Source: Winogradskyella sp. MH6
GTDB taxonomy: Bacteria > Bacteroidota > Bacteroidia > Flavobacteriales > Flavobacteriaceae
NCBI RefSeq assembly: GCF_022810765.1
Contig: NZ_CP094494.1
Location: 2,790,001-2,854,000, forward strand
Length of the DNA stretch: 64,000 nucleotides
Direction of reading: 5' to 3'
Made by a program: the position numbers and the translations under genes. A model generated the notes under the pieces. That model did no database searches and had not been told where the DNA came from. It saw only the letters and a list, made by a program, of their open reading frames with translations. This document shows positions 52,830 to 61,565 of the stretch, piece after piece. Numbering within the stretch: position 1 is the stretch's first letter; every line of letters starts with the position of its first letter.

Positions 52830-52967
52830 ATGACACAAAGAATTTCAAAATATCAGCGTTTTAAAATGATGAATCCTATTTTACAGTTTTTTAAATTCAT
52901 CTATTTGAGTATTAAAATAATGATTGTTGTTGCAGGTGGACATGGTGGAACGCGAAAGGTCGACTAG
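52830..52967 (+). CDS. 45-residue small protein following the second SQR
   Basis: ATG 52830 opens a 45-codon frame. It begins MTQRISKYQRFKMMNPILQF, continues as an amphipathic or membrane helix (FFKFIYLSIKIMIVVA), and ends GGHGGTRKVD. Spacing of 13 bp to the SQR stop and two terminators right after it (the first at its own stop codon) suggest a real co-transcribed gene. A glycine/His tail could bind metal or contact the flavoprotein. Function not known. Confidence 0.6.
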   Translation: MTQRISKYQRFKMMNPILQFFKFIYLSIKIMIVVAGGHGGTRKVD

Positions 52968-52987
52968 TTTGGTTAACTAGTTTTTTT
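52964..52987 (+). terminator. Terminator overlapping the small-protein stop
   Basis: 6-bp stem CTAGTT / AACTAG, 5-nt loop, run of seven T. A second terminator follows at 53025. Confidence 0.7.
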
Positions 52988-53024
52988 GGTTAGTGTTAAG
53001 GTGTCTTGTTCAGGCATCTTGATT

Positions 53025-53056
53025 AAAAGAGAGCTTTTTTAAAAGCTCTCTTTTTT
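53025..53056 (+). terminator. Second terminator, strong
   Basis: 11-bp stem AGAGAGCTTTT / AAAAGCTCTCT with a 2-nt apparent loop and T tract. Confidence 0.82.
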
Positions 53057-53058
53057 GT

Positions 53059-53102
53059 GTAACATTAGTAGCATCTTAATTGTATTTTATTTCAGAACTT
53101 TA
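53059..53102 (+). promoter_or_regulatory. CRP/FNR-type site J with -7 element
   Basis: GTAACATTAGTAGC (53059-53072; second half-site has two mismatches to GTTAC). GAACTTTA (53095-53102) lies exactly 22 bp downstream. Confidence 0.5.
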
Positions 53103-53128
53103 ATTATCAATTTTAAAATTAAAGTAAG

Positions 53129-53761
53129 ATGAAAAAGTCATTATCAACTCAGGTTACAATATTGATTGTATTGATGCTATCATTATCTTTTCTATGTGCA
53201 TGTAGTAATGATAATGAAGATAATAATAGTGCAAACACTATAAAACAAACTCTAACTGAATCAGATAAAAATGCTTTGCTATTTATGTTAGAGGAAGAAA
53301 AGTTAGCAAGAGATACTTATATATTTCTAAATAACGAATGGTCCTTAAACCAGTTTGCTAATATTAAGAATAGTGAGCAAACGCACATGAATGCAGTTGA
53401 GAGTTTATTAATTCAATACGATATAGAATACAATATTTTGCCAATTGGTGAATTTGCAAATCAGGATCTTCAAAATTTTTATGATCAATTTATTTTAGAT
53501 GGCTCTGTAAGCCAGATAAATGCACTTAAAATAGGAGCAACTATCGAAGATCTAGACATAGTTGATTTGCAAAATTATATTGAAGATACAACCAATACAG
53601 ACCTAATTTCAGTTTTTAATAGTCTGCGATGTGGTTCTAGAAATCACCTTAGAAGTTTTGTATTTGGTATCGAAAATTCTGGTAGTACTTATGAGCCTCA
53701 ATTTTTAACTTCAGAGGAATATTATACTATAATTAACGGAAGCCATGAACGATGTAATTAA
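53129..53761 (+). CDS. Ferritin-like DUF2202 lipoprotein
   Basis: The 210-residue protein has a signal peptide with lipobox (LSFLCACSNDN). The DUF2202 core is visible: LLFMLEEEKLARDTYIFLN, FANIKNSEQTHMNAVESLL, then LQNFYDQF and FNSLRCGSRNHLRSFV. The Glu and His residues fit a ferritin-like four-helix di-metal site. Family members are exported and biochemically uncharacterised. A site J palindrome precedes it. The DUF6799 and outer-membrane genes downstream may share its regulation by proximity. Confidence 0.82.
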   Translation: MKKSLSTQVTILIVLMLSLSFLCACSNDNEDNNSANTIKQTLTESDKNALLFMLEEEKLARDTYIFLNNEWSLNQFANIKNSEQTHMNAVESLLIQYDIEYNILPIGEFANQDLQNFYDQFILDGSVSQINALKIGATIEDLDIVDLQNYIEDTTNTDLISVFNSLRCGSRNHLRSFVFGIENSGSTYEPQFLTSEEYYTIINGSHERCN

Positions 53762-53872
53762 CTATTTAGTTTAATTATAAATTATTGGTTTTTAAGTATT
53801 TCTGATTAATATCATGGTAGCAAAATTTTAATAACAATACATTTAACATGTTTAATTTAAATAAATAAAAAA

Positions 53873-54550
53873 ATGAAAAATGCAATTTTAACAATAGTGT
53901 TAGTTGCGTTAAGTGCAACAACTATTTTCGCACAAGACAGAGACAGAGACCAAGTTAGGGATCAAGATCGTTTAATGTTGGTGGATGGTGATGTTTTACA
54001 AATTAGAGACCGAGATCAAGTACGTTTACAAGATCGAGTAACTTTAAATGATGGAACTGTATTAAATACAGATGGTACATATCAAACAAAAGAAAAGAAA
54101 AAATTAAAACTTCAAAACGGGCAATGTTTAGATATGAATGGTGTAATGTACCAAAATGAACACCAATACAGACAAATGGTACAAAAAGAGAATAAAGGTT
54201 TAACTAAAGAGCAAGTACAAGAAAGAAATCAAAACAGATCTCATTACATGCTTGTTGATGGTGAAGTTATTCAAATTCAAAATCAATCTCAATTGAGATT
54301 AGAAAATCAAATAAAGTTGGGTAATGGTACAGTTGTTAATCCAGATGGCTCTTATCAAACACAACAAAAAAAACAATTACGCTTACAAGAGGGAGAGTGT
54401 TTGAATATGGATGGTGAAATGTTTAAAAACACATATCAACATCGAAAAAAAATAGCCAAAAAAAATAAGCTGAATAATAAGAATAAGCTAAACAAAAAGG
54501 CTAATAAGAAAAATAAGGTTAACAAAAAGACCATGAATAAGGGTAACTAA
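53873..54550 (+). CDS. Exported DUF6799-type protein with two repeats and basic tail
   Basis: The 225-residue protein has a signal peptide (about 1-20). Two copies of a DUF6799-like repeat are present, around residues 35-85 (MLVDGDVLQIRDRDQVRLQ, VLNTDGTYQTKEKKKLKL) and 125-180 (MLVDGEVIQIQNQSQLRLE, VVNPDGSYQTQQKKQLRL). The first is preceded by DRDRDQVRDQDR charged repeats. The last 45 residues are extremely Lys/Asn-rich. It probably acts in the periplasm or on the surface, with no known function. The next gene lies beyond a terminator hairpin. Confidence 0.78.
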   Translation: MKNAILTIVLVALSATTIFAQDRDRDQVRDQDRLMLVDGDVLQIRDRDQVRLQDRVTLNDGTVLNTDGTYQTKEKKKLKLQNGQCLDMNGVMYQNEHQYRQMVQKENKGLTKEQVQERNQNRSHYMLVDGEVIQIQNQSQLRLENQIKLGNGTVVNPDGSYQTQQKKQLRLQEGECLNMDGEMFKNTYQHRKKIAKKNKLNNKNKLNKKANKKNKVNKKTMNKGN

Positions 54551-54557
54551 AGAAATA

Positions 54558-54588
54558 AGGGATTTAAGTTTTTTTAAATCCCTTTTTC
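54558..54588 (+). terminator. Terminator after the DUF6799 gene
   Basis: 10-bp stem AGGGATTTAA / TTAAATCCCT, 6-nt loop, T tract. Confidence 0.82.
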
Positions 54589-54607
54589 GATTTAACTAAA
54601 GTGTAAA

Positions 54608-55525
54608 GTGATGAAAAATTTTCAATATATGCTGGCACTTTTAGTCCTTTTACTTTTCAGTAATCATGTGATAGGTCAAAAAATTAAAAGTGTAAACCAG
54701 AACTCAAAAACAAAAGATTCTACAGAAGTTAAGCATGAAAAAGACTCAAGCTATGTGTCATTAAATCTCAGCTACATAAGCGATGCTGTTTTTTTAGGAA
54801 GAAAAGATTCTGTAGCTATGCCATATTTATATGCTTCGGCAATGTACCATCATAAGTCTGGTATTTATGGAATGGGCTCATTATCTTATATCACAAAAGC
54901 AAATGAAAGTAGAGTAGATTTGTTTTTGGCATCATTAGGGTACGATTTCTCATATAACAATTTTGATGGTGATATATCCATTACAAAGTATTTTTTCAAT
55001 GAGGATAGTTATAATGTTATTTCTCAAGTTAGCGCTGATGTAACAGTAGTTTTAAGTTACGACTTTCAGTATTTTAACTTAGCCGCCACAGCCGCAAATT
55101 ATTTTAATAATAATAGTACTTCAGATTTCTTCTTGTCTACAGAAGTAAGTCACGATTTCATAACACGTAATCAAAAGTTTCAAATATCACCTTCTGTTGG
55201 TTTGTATTTCGGATCTCAAAATTTCTATCAAGAGTATTATACTAATAGAGGAAGTAGTGGTCAAGGACAAGGCCAAGGTCAAGGAGGTACTGTAAACTCA
55301 ACAAGTGGTTATAACATAACTGTAGAAGAGAGTGAAACATTTAATATAATGGCTATTGAGTTTGGCTTACCAGTTTGGTACGAAGCAGAGCCTTTTATCT
55401 TTATGTTTTACCCTACTTACGTCATCCCTCAAAGTCCATCAAGACTCATAGTAGATGATGTAGTTTATGAAGAAGACTTGGATCCTACATTATATTTTGT
55501 ATTGGGTGTAAGTTTAAAAATATAA
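54608..55525 (+). CDS. Putative outer membrane beta-barrel protein
   Basis: The 305-residue protein has a signal peptide (MMKNFQYMLALLVLLLFSNHV) and many alternating hydrophobic segments (YVSLNLSYISDAVFLG, FDGDISITKYFFN, FQISPSVGLYFGSQ). It ends in LYFVLGVSLKI, a typical outer-membrane barrel C-terminus (last residue Ile instead of Phe). A GQGQGQGQGG loop is at about 218-230. No family recognised. It may be co-expressed with the ferritin-like lipoprotein and DUF6799 protein, or stand alone; no clear promoter was identified. Confidence 0.65.
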   Translation: MMKNFQYMLALLVLLLFSNHVIGQKIKSVNQNSKTKDSTEVKHEKDSSYVSLNLSYISDAVFLGRKDSVAMPYLYASAMYHHKSGIYGMGSLSYITKANESRVDLFLASLGYDFSYNNFDGDISITKYFFNEDSYNVISQVSADVTVVLSYDFQYFNLAATAANYFNNNSTSDFFLSTEVSHDFITRNQKFQISPSVGLYFGSQNFYQEYYTNRGSSGQGQGQGQGGTVNSTSGYNITVEESETFNIMAIEFGLPVWYEAEPFIFMFYPTYVIPQSPSRLIVDDVVYEEDLDPTLYFVLGVSLKI

Positions 55526-55554
55526 GCGCAGAAAAAAGCTTGTTTATTGCTTTA

Positions 55555-55598
55555 GTAACCTTTGTTACTAAGTGAAAGTTGAACGCAACTTAATTTTG
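55555..55598 (+). promoter_or_regulatory. CRP/FNR-type site K with -7 element (RND operon promoter)
   Basis: GTAACCTTTGTTAC (55555-55568) is perfect. The perfect -7 element TAATTTTG (55591-55598) lies exactly 22 bp downstream. The start at 55617 therefore has a leader of roughly a dozen bases. Confidence 0.72.
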
Positions 55599-55616
55599 AA
55601 TCAAATTAAAAAAGAA

Positions 55617-56930
55617 ATGTATAAACTAAAATATCTTATCACATTCGTTTTAGTAGGTTTTATATCTGGCAATTATGCTCAGGAAATACAACCTATTTCA
55701 AAGACTGAAGTATTGAATAGGGTTTCAGAGGCAAATCAACAGATAAAGATTTCGGTTGAAGCTTTTAATGAGGCCAAAGCAGATTACAGACAGACCAATG
55801 CTGTGTTTTTACCAAATATTAGTGTGTCTCACACTGCAATAGCTACTACAAATCCATTAATGGCTTTTGGTTCAAAACTAAATCAAGAGATTGTAACTCA
55901 AGCAGATTTTAATCCCGATGCGTTAAACAATCCTAGTCAAATTCAAAATTATGCTACGGTTTTCGAGTTTCAGCAACCATTAATTAATATGGATGGGTTT
56001 TATCAACGTAAAGCCGCAAAGTATAAAATGGAAGCTATGGCTTTGCAAACAGACAGAGTTAAGGATTATGTGAATTTTGAAGTCGAAAATGCCTATATGC
56101 AATTGCAATTGACATATAAGGCTGTGGCTGTATTAGAAAAAGCGTTAGAAGCAACAGAGGCAAATTTACAATTGGCACAAAACAGTTTTGACCAAGGCTA
56201 CTTGCAAAGATCTGATGTGCTTTTGGTTGAAGTGAGAGTAACAGAGGTAAAGAATCAATTACAAACAGCAAGGAGTAATGTGAAAAATGCTTCAAACTAC
56301 TTATCATTTTTAATGAATGATACTTCAGATGTGGTTTTAAAACCTCAGGACTCTCTACAGTTGGAAACTACTGTTTTAGAAACGGATAAAAGTCTTAATG
56401 AAGAACGTGCTGACATAAAAGCGATGCAATTAGCAGCCAATGCAAGAGAAACTATGTACAAGTCAGATAAAATGACATTTCTACCAACATTGAATGCCTT
56501 TGGTAGTTATCAATTGTATGACGATAGTTTATTTCAGTTTGGTGCTGATGGTTATTTGGTTGGTGCCGAATTAAAATGGAACATCCTTCAAGGTACCAAA
56601 CGTTTTGGAAAAGCCAAAAAGTCCAAAGCTACTCTAGAAAAATCAAAATTAGAGTATCAGCAATATGTATCCAAAAGTCAATTAGAACTGAATAAAACTA
56701 AGCGATTACTTCAGGATATGGAAAGTAAACTACAGTTGTCAAAATTAGCCATGGAGCAATCTAAAGAAGCTTTAAGAATTAGAACAAACCGATTTAAAGA
56801 AGGCTTAGAAAAAACAACAGATTTGCTTATTGCAGAAACACAATTTGCACAAAAAGAACTCGAATATTACCAAACCATTTTTGAATATAATAGCACAAAA
56901 GCGTATTTAAATTTTTTAACTATAAACTAA
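55617..56930 (+). CDS. TolC-like outer membrane efflux protein of the RND system
   Basis: The 437-residue protein has a signal peptide (MYKLKYLITFVLVGFISGNYAQ) and OEP repeats: VSEANQQIKISVEAFNEAKA, VENAYMQLQLTYKAVAVLEK and LKWNILQGTKRFGKAKKSK. The longer frame begins at a GTG (55572) that lies upstream of the predicted transcription start, so ATG 55617 is used. It forms the outer duct for the RND pump; MFP and RND genes follow with 1 and 38 bp gaps. Confidence 0.9.
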   Translation: MYKLKYLITFVLVGFISGNYAQEIQPISKTEVLNRVSEANQQIKISVEAFNEAKADYRQTNAVFLPNISVSHTAIATTNPLMAFGSKLNQEIVTQADFNPDALNNPSQIQNYATVFEFQQPLINMDGFYQRKAAKYKMEAMALQTDRVKDYVNFEVENAYMQLQLTYKAVAVLEKALEATEANLQLAQNSFDQGYLQRSDVLLVEVRVTEVKNQLQTARSNVKNASNYLSFLMNDTSDVVLKPQDSLQLETTVLETDKSLNEERADIKAMQLAANARETMYKSDKMTFLPTLNAFGSYQLYDDSLFQFGADGYLVGAELKWNILQGTKRFGKAKKSKATLEKSKLEYQQYVSKSQLELNKTKRLLQDMESKLQLSKLAMEQSKEALRIRTNRFKEGLEKTTDLLIAETQFAQKELEYYQTIFEYNSTKAYLNFLTIN

Positions 56931-56931
56931 A

Positions 56932-58014
56932 ATGAAGACATTATCTATACATAAATTATTTGCCGTTATCACTTTACTAGGATTGTTAAGTTGTGGTAGC
57001 GAAGAAAAAAAAGCAGTTGCAGACAACTCGCCAGCTATTCCAGTAAAAGTAGCACAGGTTAGCGACAATAATGACAGTCCATTTTTAGCGGTAAGCGGAA
57101 AAATTCAGGCCGAAAACAGTGCTAATTTAAGTACAAGAATGATGGGTTACGTCAATAACGTACCTGTAAATGTTGGCGATAAAGTAAGCAAAGGACAATT
57201 GTTAGTAGCAATTAATAATGCTGATTTACAAGCGCAAAAGGCTCAGGTAAATGCAAATATCACAAAAGCTACAGCTGCATTTAATAACGCTAAAAAAGAT
57301 TACGAGCGTTTTAAGTCGCTATTTGCTCAAAACAGTGCCTCTCAAAAAGAAATGGATGATATGACAGCCAATTACGAGATGGCAAAAGCAGGTCTTGAAG
57401 CTGCAAAACAAATGAAAAACGAAATTAACGCACAATTTGCTTACACAAATATTACTGCACCATTTAGCGGAGTTATTACAAGTAAAAATGTGAAGAAAGG
57501 CGATATGGCAAATCCAGGTCAGCCTTTAATTTCAATCGAAGCACCAGGTGATTTTGAAGTGGTTGCGATGGTTCCAGAAACCGAAATTTCAGAAATAAAA
57601 AAAGATACAAAAGTAAGTGTAAATGTAAAATCTATTAACCAAACTATTTCTGGAAAAGTTACTGAAGTTAGCACATCTGCAGCACAAACAGGCGGGCAAT
57701 ATTTAGTAAAGATAACCTTAGATAAAACCGATGCAAAAATTCTATCAGGAATGTTCACAACGGTACAATTTCCTATAGAAAGAAAAGCTGAAACTTCAAT
57801 GGTTTTAATACCAAAAGAAGCTATTGTAAAAAACGGTCAATTAAGCGGCGTTTATACAGTAAGCCAAAGTAATACAGCTATTTTACGTTGGTTGCGTTTA
57901 GGTAGAACATTTGGAAATGAAGTAGAAGTATTATCTGGTTTAAACGCCAATGAAAGTTATATAGTTTCAGCTGAAGGAAAGTTGTTTAACGGAGCGAAAA
58001 TCAATATTCAATAA
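56932..58014 (+). CDS. RND efflux periplasmic adaptor lipoprotein
   Basis: The 360-residue protein has a lipobox (LLSCGSEE) and the AcrA/CusB layout: lipoyl (AENSANLSTRMMGYVNNV, VGDKVSKGQLL), coiled-coil (about 80-160), lipoyl (NITAPFSGVITSKNVKKGD), beta-barrel and membrane-proximal domain (IPKEAIVKNGQLSGVYTV). No metal-binding cluster (Met/His) is obvious, so a drug/detergent substrate is as likely as a metal. Confidence 0.92.
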   Translation: MKTLSIHKLFAVITLLGLLSCGSEEKKAVADNSPAIPVKVAQVSDNNDSPFLAVSGKIQAENSANLSTRMMGYVNNVPVNVGDKVSKGQLLVAINNADLQAQKAQVNANITKATAAFNNAKKDYERFKSLFAQNSASQKEMDDMTANYEMAKAGLEAAKQMKNEINAQFAYTNITAPFSGVITSKNVKKGDMANPGQPLISIEAPGDFEVVAMVPETEISEIKKDTKVSVNVKSINQTISGKVTEVSTSAAQTGGQYLVKITLDKTDAKILSGMFTTVQFPIERKAETSMVLIPKEAIVKNGQLSGVYTVSQSNTAILRWLRLGRTFGNEVEVLSGLNANESYIVSAEGKLFNGAKINIQ

Positions 58015-58052
58015 GCAATCGCGGTAAGCATTAACAAGAAATTCAAGAAAAA

Positions 58053-61000
58053 ATGAAAGAAGGTTTAGCAGGAAAAATTGCCAAAGTCTTTATGACATCG
58101 AAGCTTACAGTGCTTTTAATGATTGTTTTTATGGTCATTGGTGTGTACAGCTCGTTTTTAATTCCTCGTGAAGAAGAGCCGCAAATTGATGTGCCCATGG
58201 CAGATATTTTTGTAGGTTATCCTGGCGCAAGTCCAACCGAGGTTGAATCTAGAGTTATCAAGCCTTTAGAGCAATTAATTTCAAATATAAAAGGTGTAGA
58301 ATATGTGTATTCTACGTCTATGAAAGAGCAAGGAATGGTCATCGTTCAGTTTTATGTTGGCGAAGATATCGAGCGTTCTTTTGTGAAATTATACAACGAA
58401 ATCAATAAGCATATGGATCAAATGCCTGAAGGTGTTACGTTTCCATTAGTAAAAACACGTGCTATTGATGATGTACCAATGTTAGGTTTAACGTTGTGGA
58501 GTCAGAATTATGACGATTTCCAATTAGGGCAAATGGCTCAAGAATTAGAAGCCGAAATTAAAAAAGTGAATGATGTTGCCATCACACATAAAATAGGTGG
58601 AAGAGAACGTCAAATACGTGTGGTTTTAGATAAAGATAAATTAGCTAGTGCTGGATTAGACTTCTTATCGGTTTCTGAAATGATTAAAGCCAACAACGCT
58701 CAATTAAATAGTGGCACTTTTGATAAAAATGATACCGAATTTGTTGTAAACACTGGTAAGTTTTTAGAATCGATGACTGATGTTGAAAATTTAGTCGTTG
58801 GTGTTCAGCAAAATCAGCCCATTTATTTAAAACAAGTTGCGAAAATTGTTGATGGTCCTGAAGTACCACAAAATTACGTTAGTCTTGGTTTTGGTCAAGC
58901 AAGCGAAAAAGCAAGCGATTACAAATCAGAATATCCAGCAGTAACTATTTCGGTAGCAAAACGAAAAGGTGCAGATGCGATGAAAATTGCAGATGTCATC
59001 ATTGATAAAGTAGATCATTTACGTAAAACCTTGATTCCTGATGATGTTCACGTAGAAATTACTAGAAATTATGGCGAAACAGCGTCACACAAAGTGTCTG
59101 AATTATTATTACACCTTATTGGTTCTATCATCGCAGTAACATTTGTTGTGATGTTGGCTATGGGTTGGCGTGGTGGATTGGTCGTGTTTTTATCGGTGCC
59201 AATTACATTCGCATTAACGCTGTTAAGCTACTATATGCTGGATTATACGCTTAACCGAATTACCTTATTCGCGTTAGTATTTGTAACAGGTATTGTGGTA
59301 GATGATTCCATTATCATTGCCGAAAATATGCATAGGCATTTTAAAATGAAACGCTTGCCATTCAAACAAGCGGCTCTTTATGCCAATAACGAAGTAGGTA
59401 ACCCAACTATTTTAGCAACGTTTACCGTAATTGCATCTGTATTGCCTATGGCATTTGTATCTGGATTAATGGGACCATATATGGCGCCAATGCCAATTGG
59501 TGCGTCTATTGCAATGATTTTATCGTTATTTGTAGCATTAACCATAACACCATATTTAGGTTATATTTTCTTGCGTGAAAAAGATAAAAAAGGAGCAGAG
59601 GAGAAGCCTAAAAAACCATTAGAAGACACATTAATTTACAAGTTCTACGAAAAATTTGAGCGTCCGTTAATTGAGAGTTCCTCAAAACGTTGGTTGTTTT
59701 TAGGGTTGACTTTCATCTTGTTAATGGGAACAATGGTGATGTTCTTTACCAATTCGGTAGTTGTAAAAATGCTACCGTTTGATAACAAAAATGAATTTCA
59801 GGTAGTAATCGATATGCCAGAAGGGACGACCTTAGAGCGTACAGCGGTGGTAGCTCAAGAAATTTCGCAATATTTATCAACGCGACCAGAAGTGGTCAAT
59901 TATCAGAATTACATTGGGACTTCGGCGCCAATTACTTTTAATGGTTTAGTACGTCACTACGATTTACGTGGTGGAAGTAATATGGCAGATATACAAGTAA
60001 ATTTGATTGATAAAGGCGAGCGTAGTACGCAATCTCACGATATTGCTAAATTATTACGTCCTGAAATTCAAAAAATAGCTTCAAAATATAATGCGAATGT
60101 AAAAGTTGTTGAAGTGCCACCAGGACCACCAGTATTATCAACTTTAGTGGCTGAAATTTATGGTCCTGATTACGATAAGCAAATGGAAATTGCTAACGAA
60201 GTTCAAAATATTTTGAATAATACAGAAGATGTTGTTGACGTCGATTGGATGGTAGAAGCTGATCAAAAAGAATTTCAATTCACCATAGACAAAGAAAAAG
60301 CAATGCTTTACGGTGTAGCACCAAAGCAAATTGCATACACGATGAATATGGCATTGTCTAACAGACCTTTAACCGTGTTGTATGACGAAGATGCAGTAAA
60401 TCAAATAGGTTTGGTGTTAGCTTTGGATGAAAAGGAAAAGTCAACTATTCAAGATATTTCACAGTTAAAAGTAAAATCGCAACAAGGTAACTTAGTACCA
60501 ATTGTAGACTTGGTTGATATTACTGAAACGACAAGCGCAAAAAGCATTTATCGTAAAAATCAAAAGCGCGTGGTGTATGTGTTAGCTGATATGGCTGGTA
60601 AATTAGAAAGTCCTGCTTATGTTATTTTAGGAATGGAAGAGAAATTAAAATCAATCCCATTACCACAAGGCTATGAGATTAATGAAATGTATTTAGGACA
60701 GCCAGAATTTGAAGATGATTACACCGTAAAATGGGATGGAGAATGGCAAATTACCTTGGAAGTATTTAGAGATTTAGGAATAGCATTTTTAGGAGCAATT
60801 GCTTTAATCTACATCTTAATTGTAGGTTGGTTCCAAAACTTTAAAGCACCAGTAGTTATGATGGTTGCCATACCATTATCGATGATTGGTATTATACTAG
60901 GTCACTGGTTGATGGGCGCATTTTTCACCGCAACATCATTTATTGGAATGATTGCGTTAGCGGGAATTATGGTACGTAATTCGGTATTACTCATCGACTT

Positions 61001-61247
61001 TATTAATCTAAGGTTAGAAGAAGGCGTGCCATTAAAACAAGCAGTAATAGAAGCAGGAGCAGTGCGTACAACACCAATTTTATTAACTGCAGGAACAGTA
61101 GTAATAGGTGCATTCGTCATCTTATTTGACCCGATCTTTCAAGGATTAGCTATTTCGTTAATGGGCGGAACTATTGTTTCGACTGTATTAACCTTATTAG
61201 TAGTGCCTTTAGTGTATTATATGATAGAACGTAAAAAACACAAGTAA
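58053..61247 (+). CDS. RND-family efflux pump inner membrane subunit (AcrB/HAE type)
   Basis: The 1064-residue protein has the twelve-helix RND layout. The proton-relay motif GIVVDDSIIIAENM (two Asp in helix 4), helix 1 (VLLMIVFMVIGVYSSFLIPR), and the C-terminal helix block (SFIGMIALAGIMVRNSVLLIDF, PILLTAGTVVIGAFVILFDP in part) are clear. The Asp-Asp pair and lack of the typical HME metal Met cluster fit the HAE group. Two small genes follow closely (1 and 11 bp), making a five-gene operon from 55617. Confidence 0.93.
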   Translation: MKEGLAGKIAKVFMTSKLTVLLMIVFMVIGVYSSFLIPREEEPQIDVPMADIFVGYPGASPTEVESRVIKPLEQLISNIKGVEYVYSTSMKEQGMVIVQFYVGEDIERSFVKLYNEINKHMDQMPEGVTFPLVKTRAIDDVPMLGLTLWSQNYDDFQLGQMAQELEAEIKKVNDVAITHKIGGRERQIRVVLDKDKLASAGLDFLSVSEMIKANNAQLNSGTFDKNDTEFVVNTGKFLESMTDVENLVVGVQQNQPIYLKQVAKIVDGPEVPQNYVSLGFGQASEKASDYKSEYPAVTISVAKRKGADAMKIADVIIDKVDHLRKTLIPDDVHVEITRNYGETASHKVSELLLHLIGSIIAVTFVVMLAMGWRGGLVVFLSVPITFALTLLSYYMLDYTLNRITLFALVFVTGIVVDDSIIIAENMHRHFKMKRLPFKQAALYANNEVGNPTILATFTVIASVLPMAFVSGLMGPYMAPMPIGASIAMILSLFVALTITPYLGYIFLREKDKKGAEEKPKKPLEDTLIYKFYEKFERPLIESSSKRWLFLGLTFILLMGTMVMFFTNSVVVKMLPFDNKNEFQVVIDMPEGTTLERTAVVAQEISQYLSTRPEVVNYQNYIGTSAPITFNGLVRHYDLRGGSNMADIQVNLIDKGERSTQSHDIAKLLRPEIQKIASKYNANVKVVEVPPGPPVLSTLVAEIYGPDYDKQMEIANEVQNILNNTEDVVDVDWMVEADQKEFQFTIDKEKAMLYGVAPKQIAYTMNMALSNRPLTVLYDEDAVNQIGLVLALDEKEKSTIQDISQLKVKSQQGNLVPIVDLVDITETTSAKSIYRKNQKRVVYVLADMAGKLESPAYVILGMEEKLKSIPLPQGYEINEMYLGQPEFEDDYTVKWDGEWQITLEVFRDLGIAFLGAIALIYILIVGWFQNFKAPVVMMVAIPLSMIGIILGHWLMGAFFTATSFIGMIALAGIMVRNSVLLIDFINLRLEEGVPLKQAVIEAGAVRTTPILLTAGTVVIGAFVILFDPIFQGLAISLMGGTIVSTVLTLLVVPLVYYMIERKKHK

Positions 61248-61248
61248 A

Positions 61249-61554
61249 ATGAAATTAGTTATTGTAACAGCAGTAGAAGAGTTTCAAAATGAAGTTTTGA
61301 AATTATTCAAAAGTGCCAATATAGATAGTTTTAGTGCGTCAGATATAGATGGCTACAAAAACATACCAAACTTATTGGCAACATCAAGTTGGTTTCCTAG
61401 CGTTAAGGGAGGAAGCGAATCTCATATGTTTTTCTCATTTACAGAAGAAGAGCAAATAGAGCGTCTATTTCATCTTATTGCAGAATTTAATTCAAAAATT
61501 GAAACCAATAATCCTATCAGAGGAGTTGTATTACCTATTGAAAAATATATTTAA
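61249..61554 (+). CDS. Small PII-like/ferredoxin-fold protein
   Basis: The 101-residue cytoplasmic protein starts MKLVIVTAVEEFQNEVLKLF and contains SSWFPSVKGGSESHMFFSF and NNPIRGVVLPIEKYI. The beta-alpha-beta pattern resembles PII-like small proteins (DUF3240 type) that are encoded in RND operons. One possible role is sensing a metabolite or metal and tuning the pump. The family name is a tentative call. It starts 1 bp after the RND gene. Confidence 0.6.
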   Translation: MKLVIVTAVEEFQNEVLKLFKSANIDSFSASDIDGYKNIPNLLATSSWFPSVKGGSESHMFFSFTEEEQIERLFHLIAEFNSKIETNNPIRGVVLPIEKYI

Positions 61555-61565
61555 AATTTAAAATT

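Noticed and set aside
55258..55290. GGTCAA-type repeats
   Set aside because: Codes for a Gly-Gln loop inside the predicted outer membrane barrel; in frame and too short to be a repeat element.
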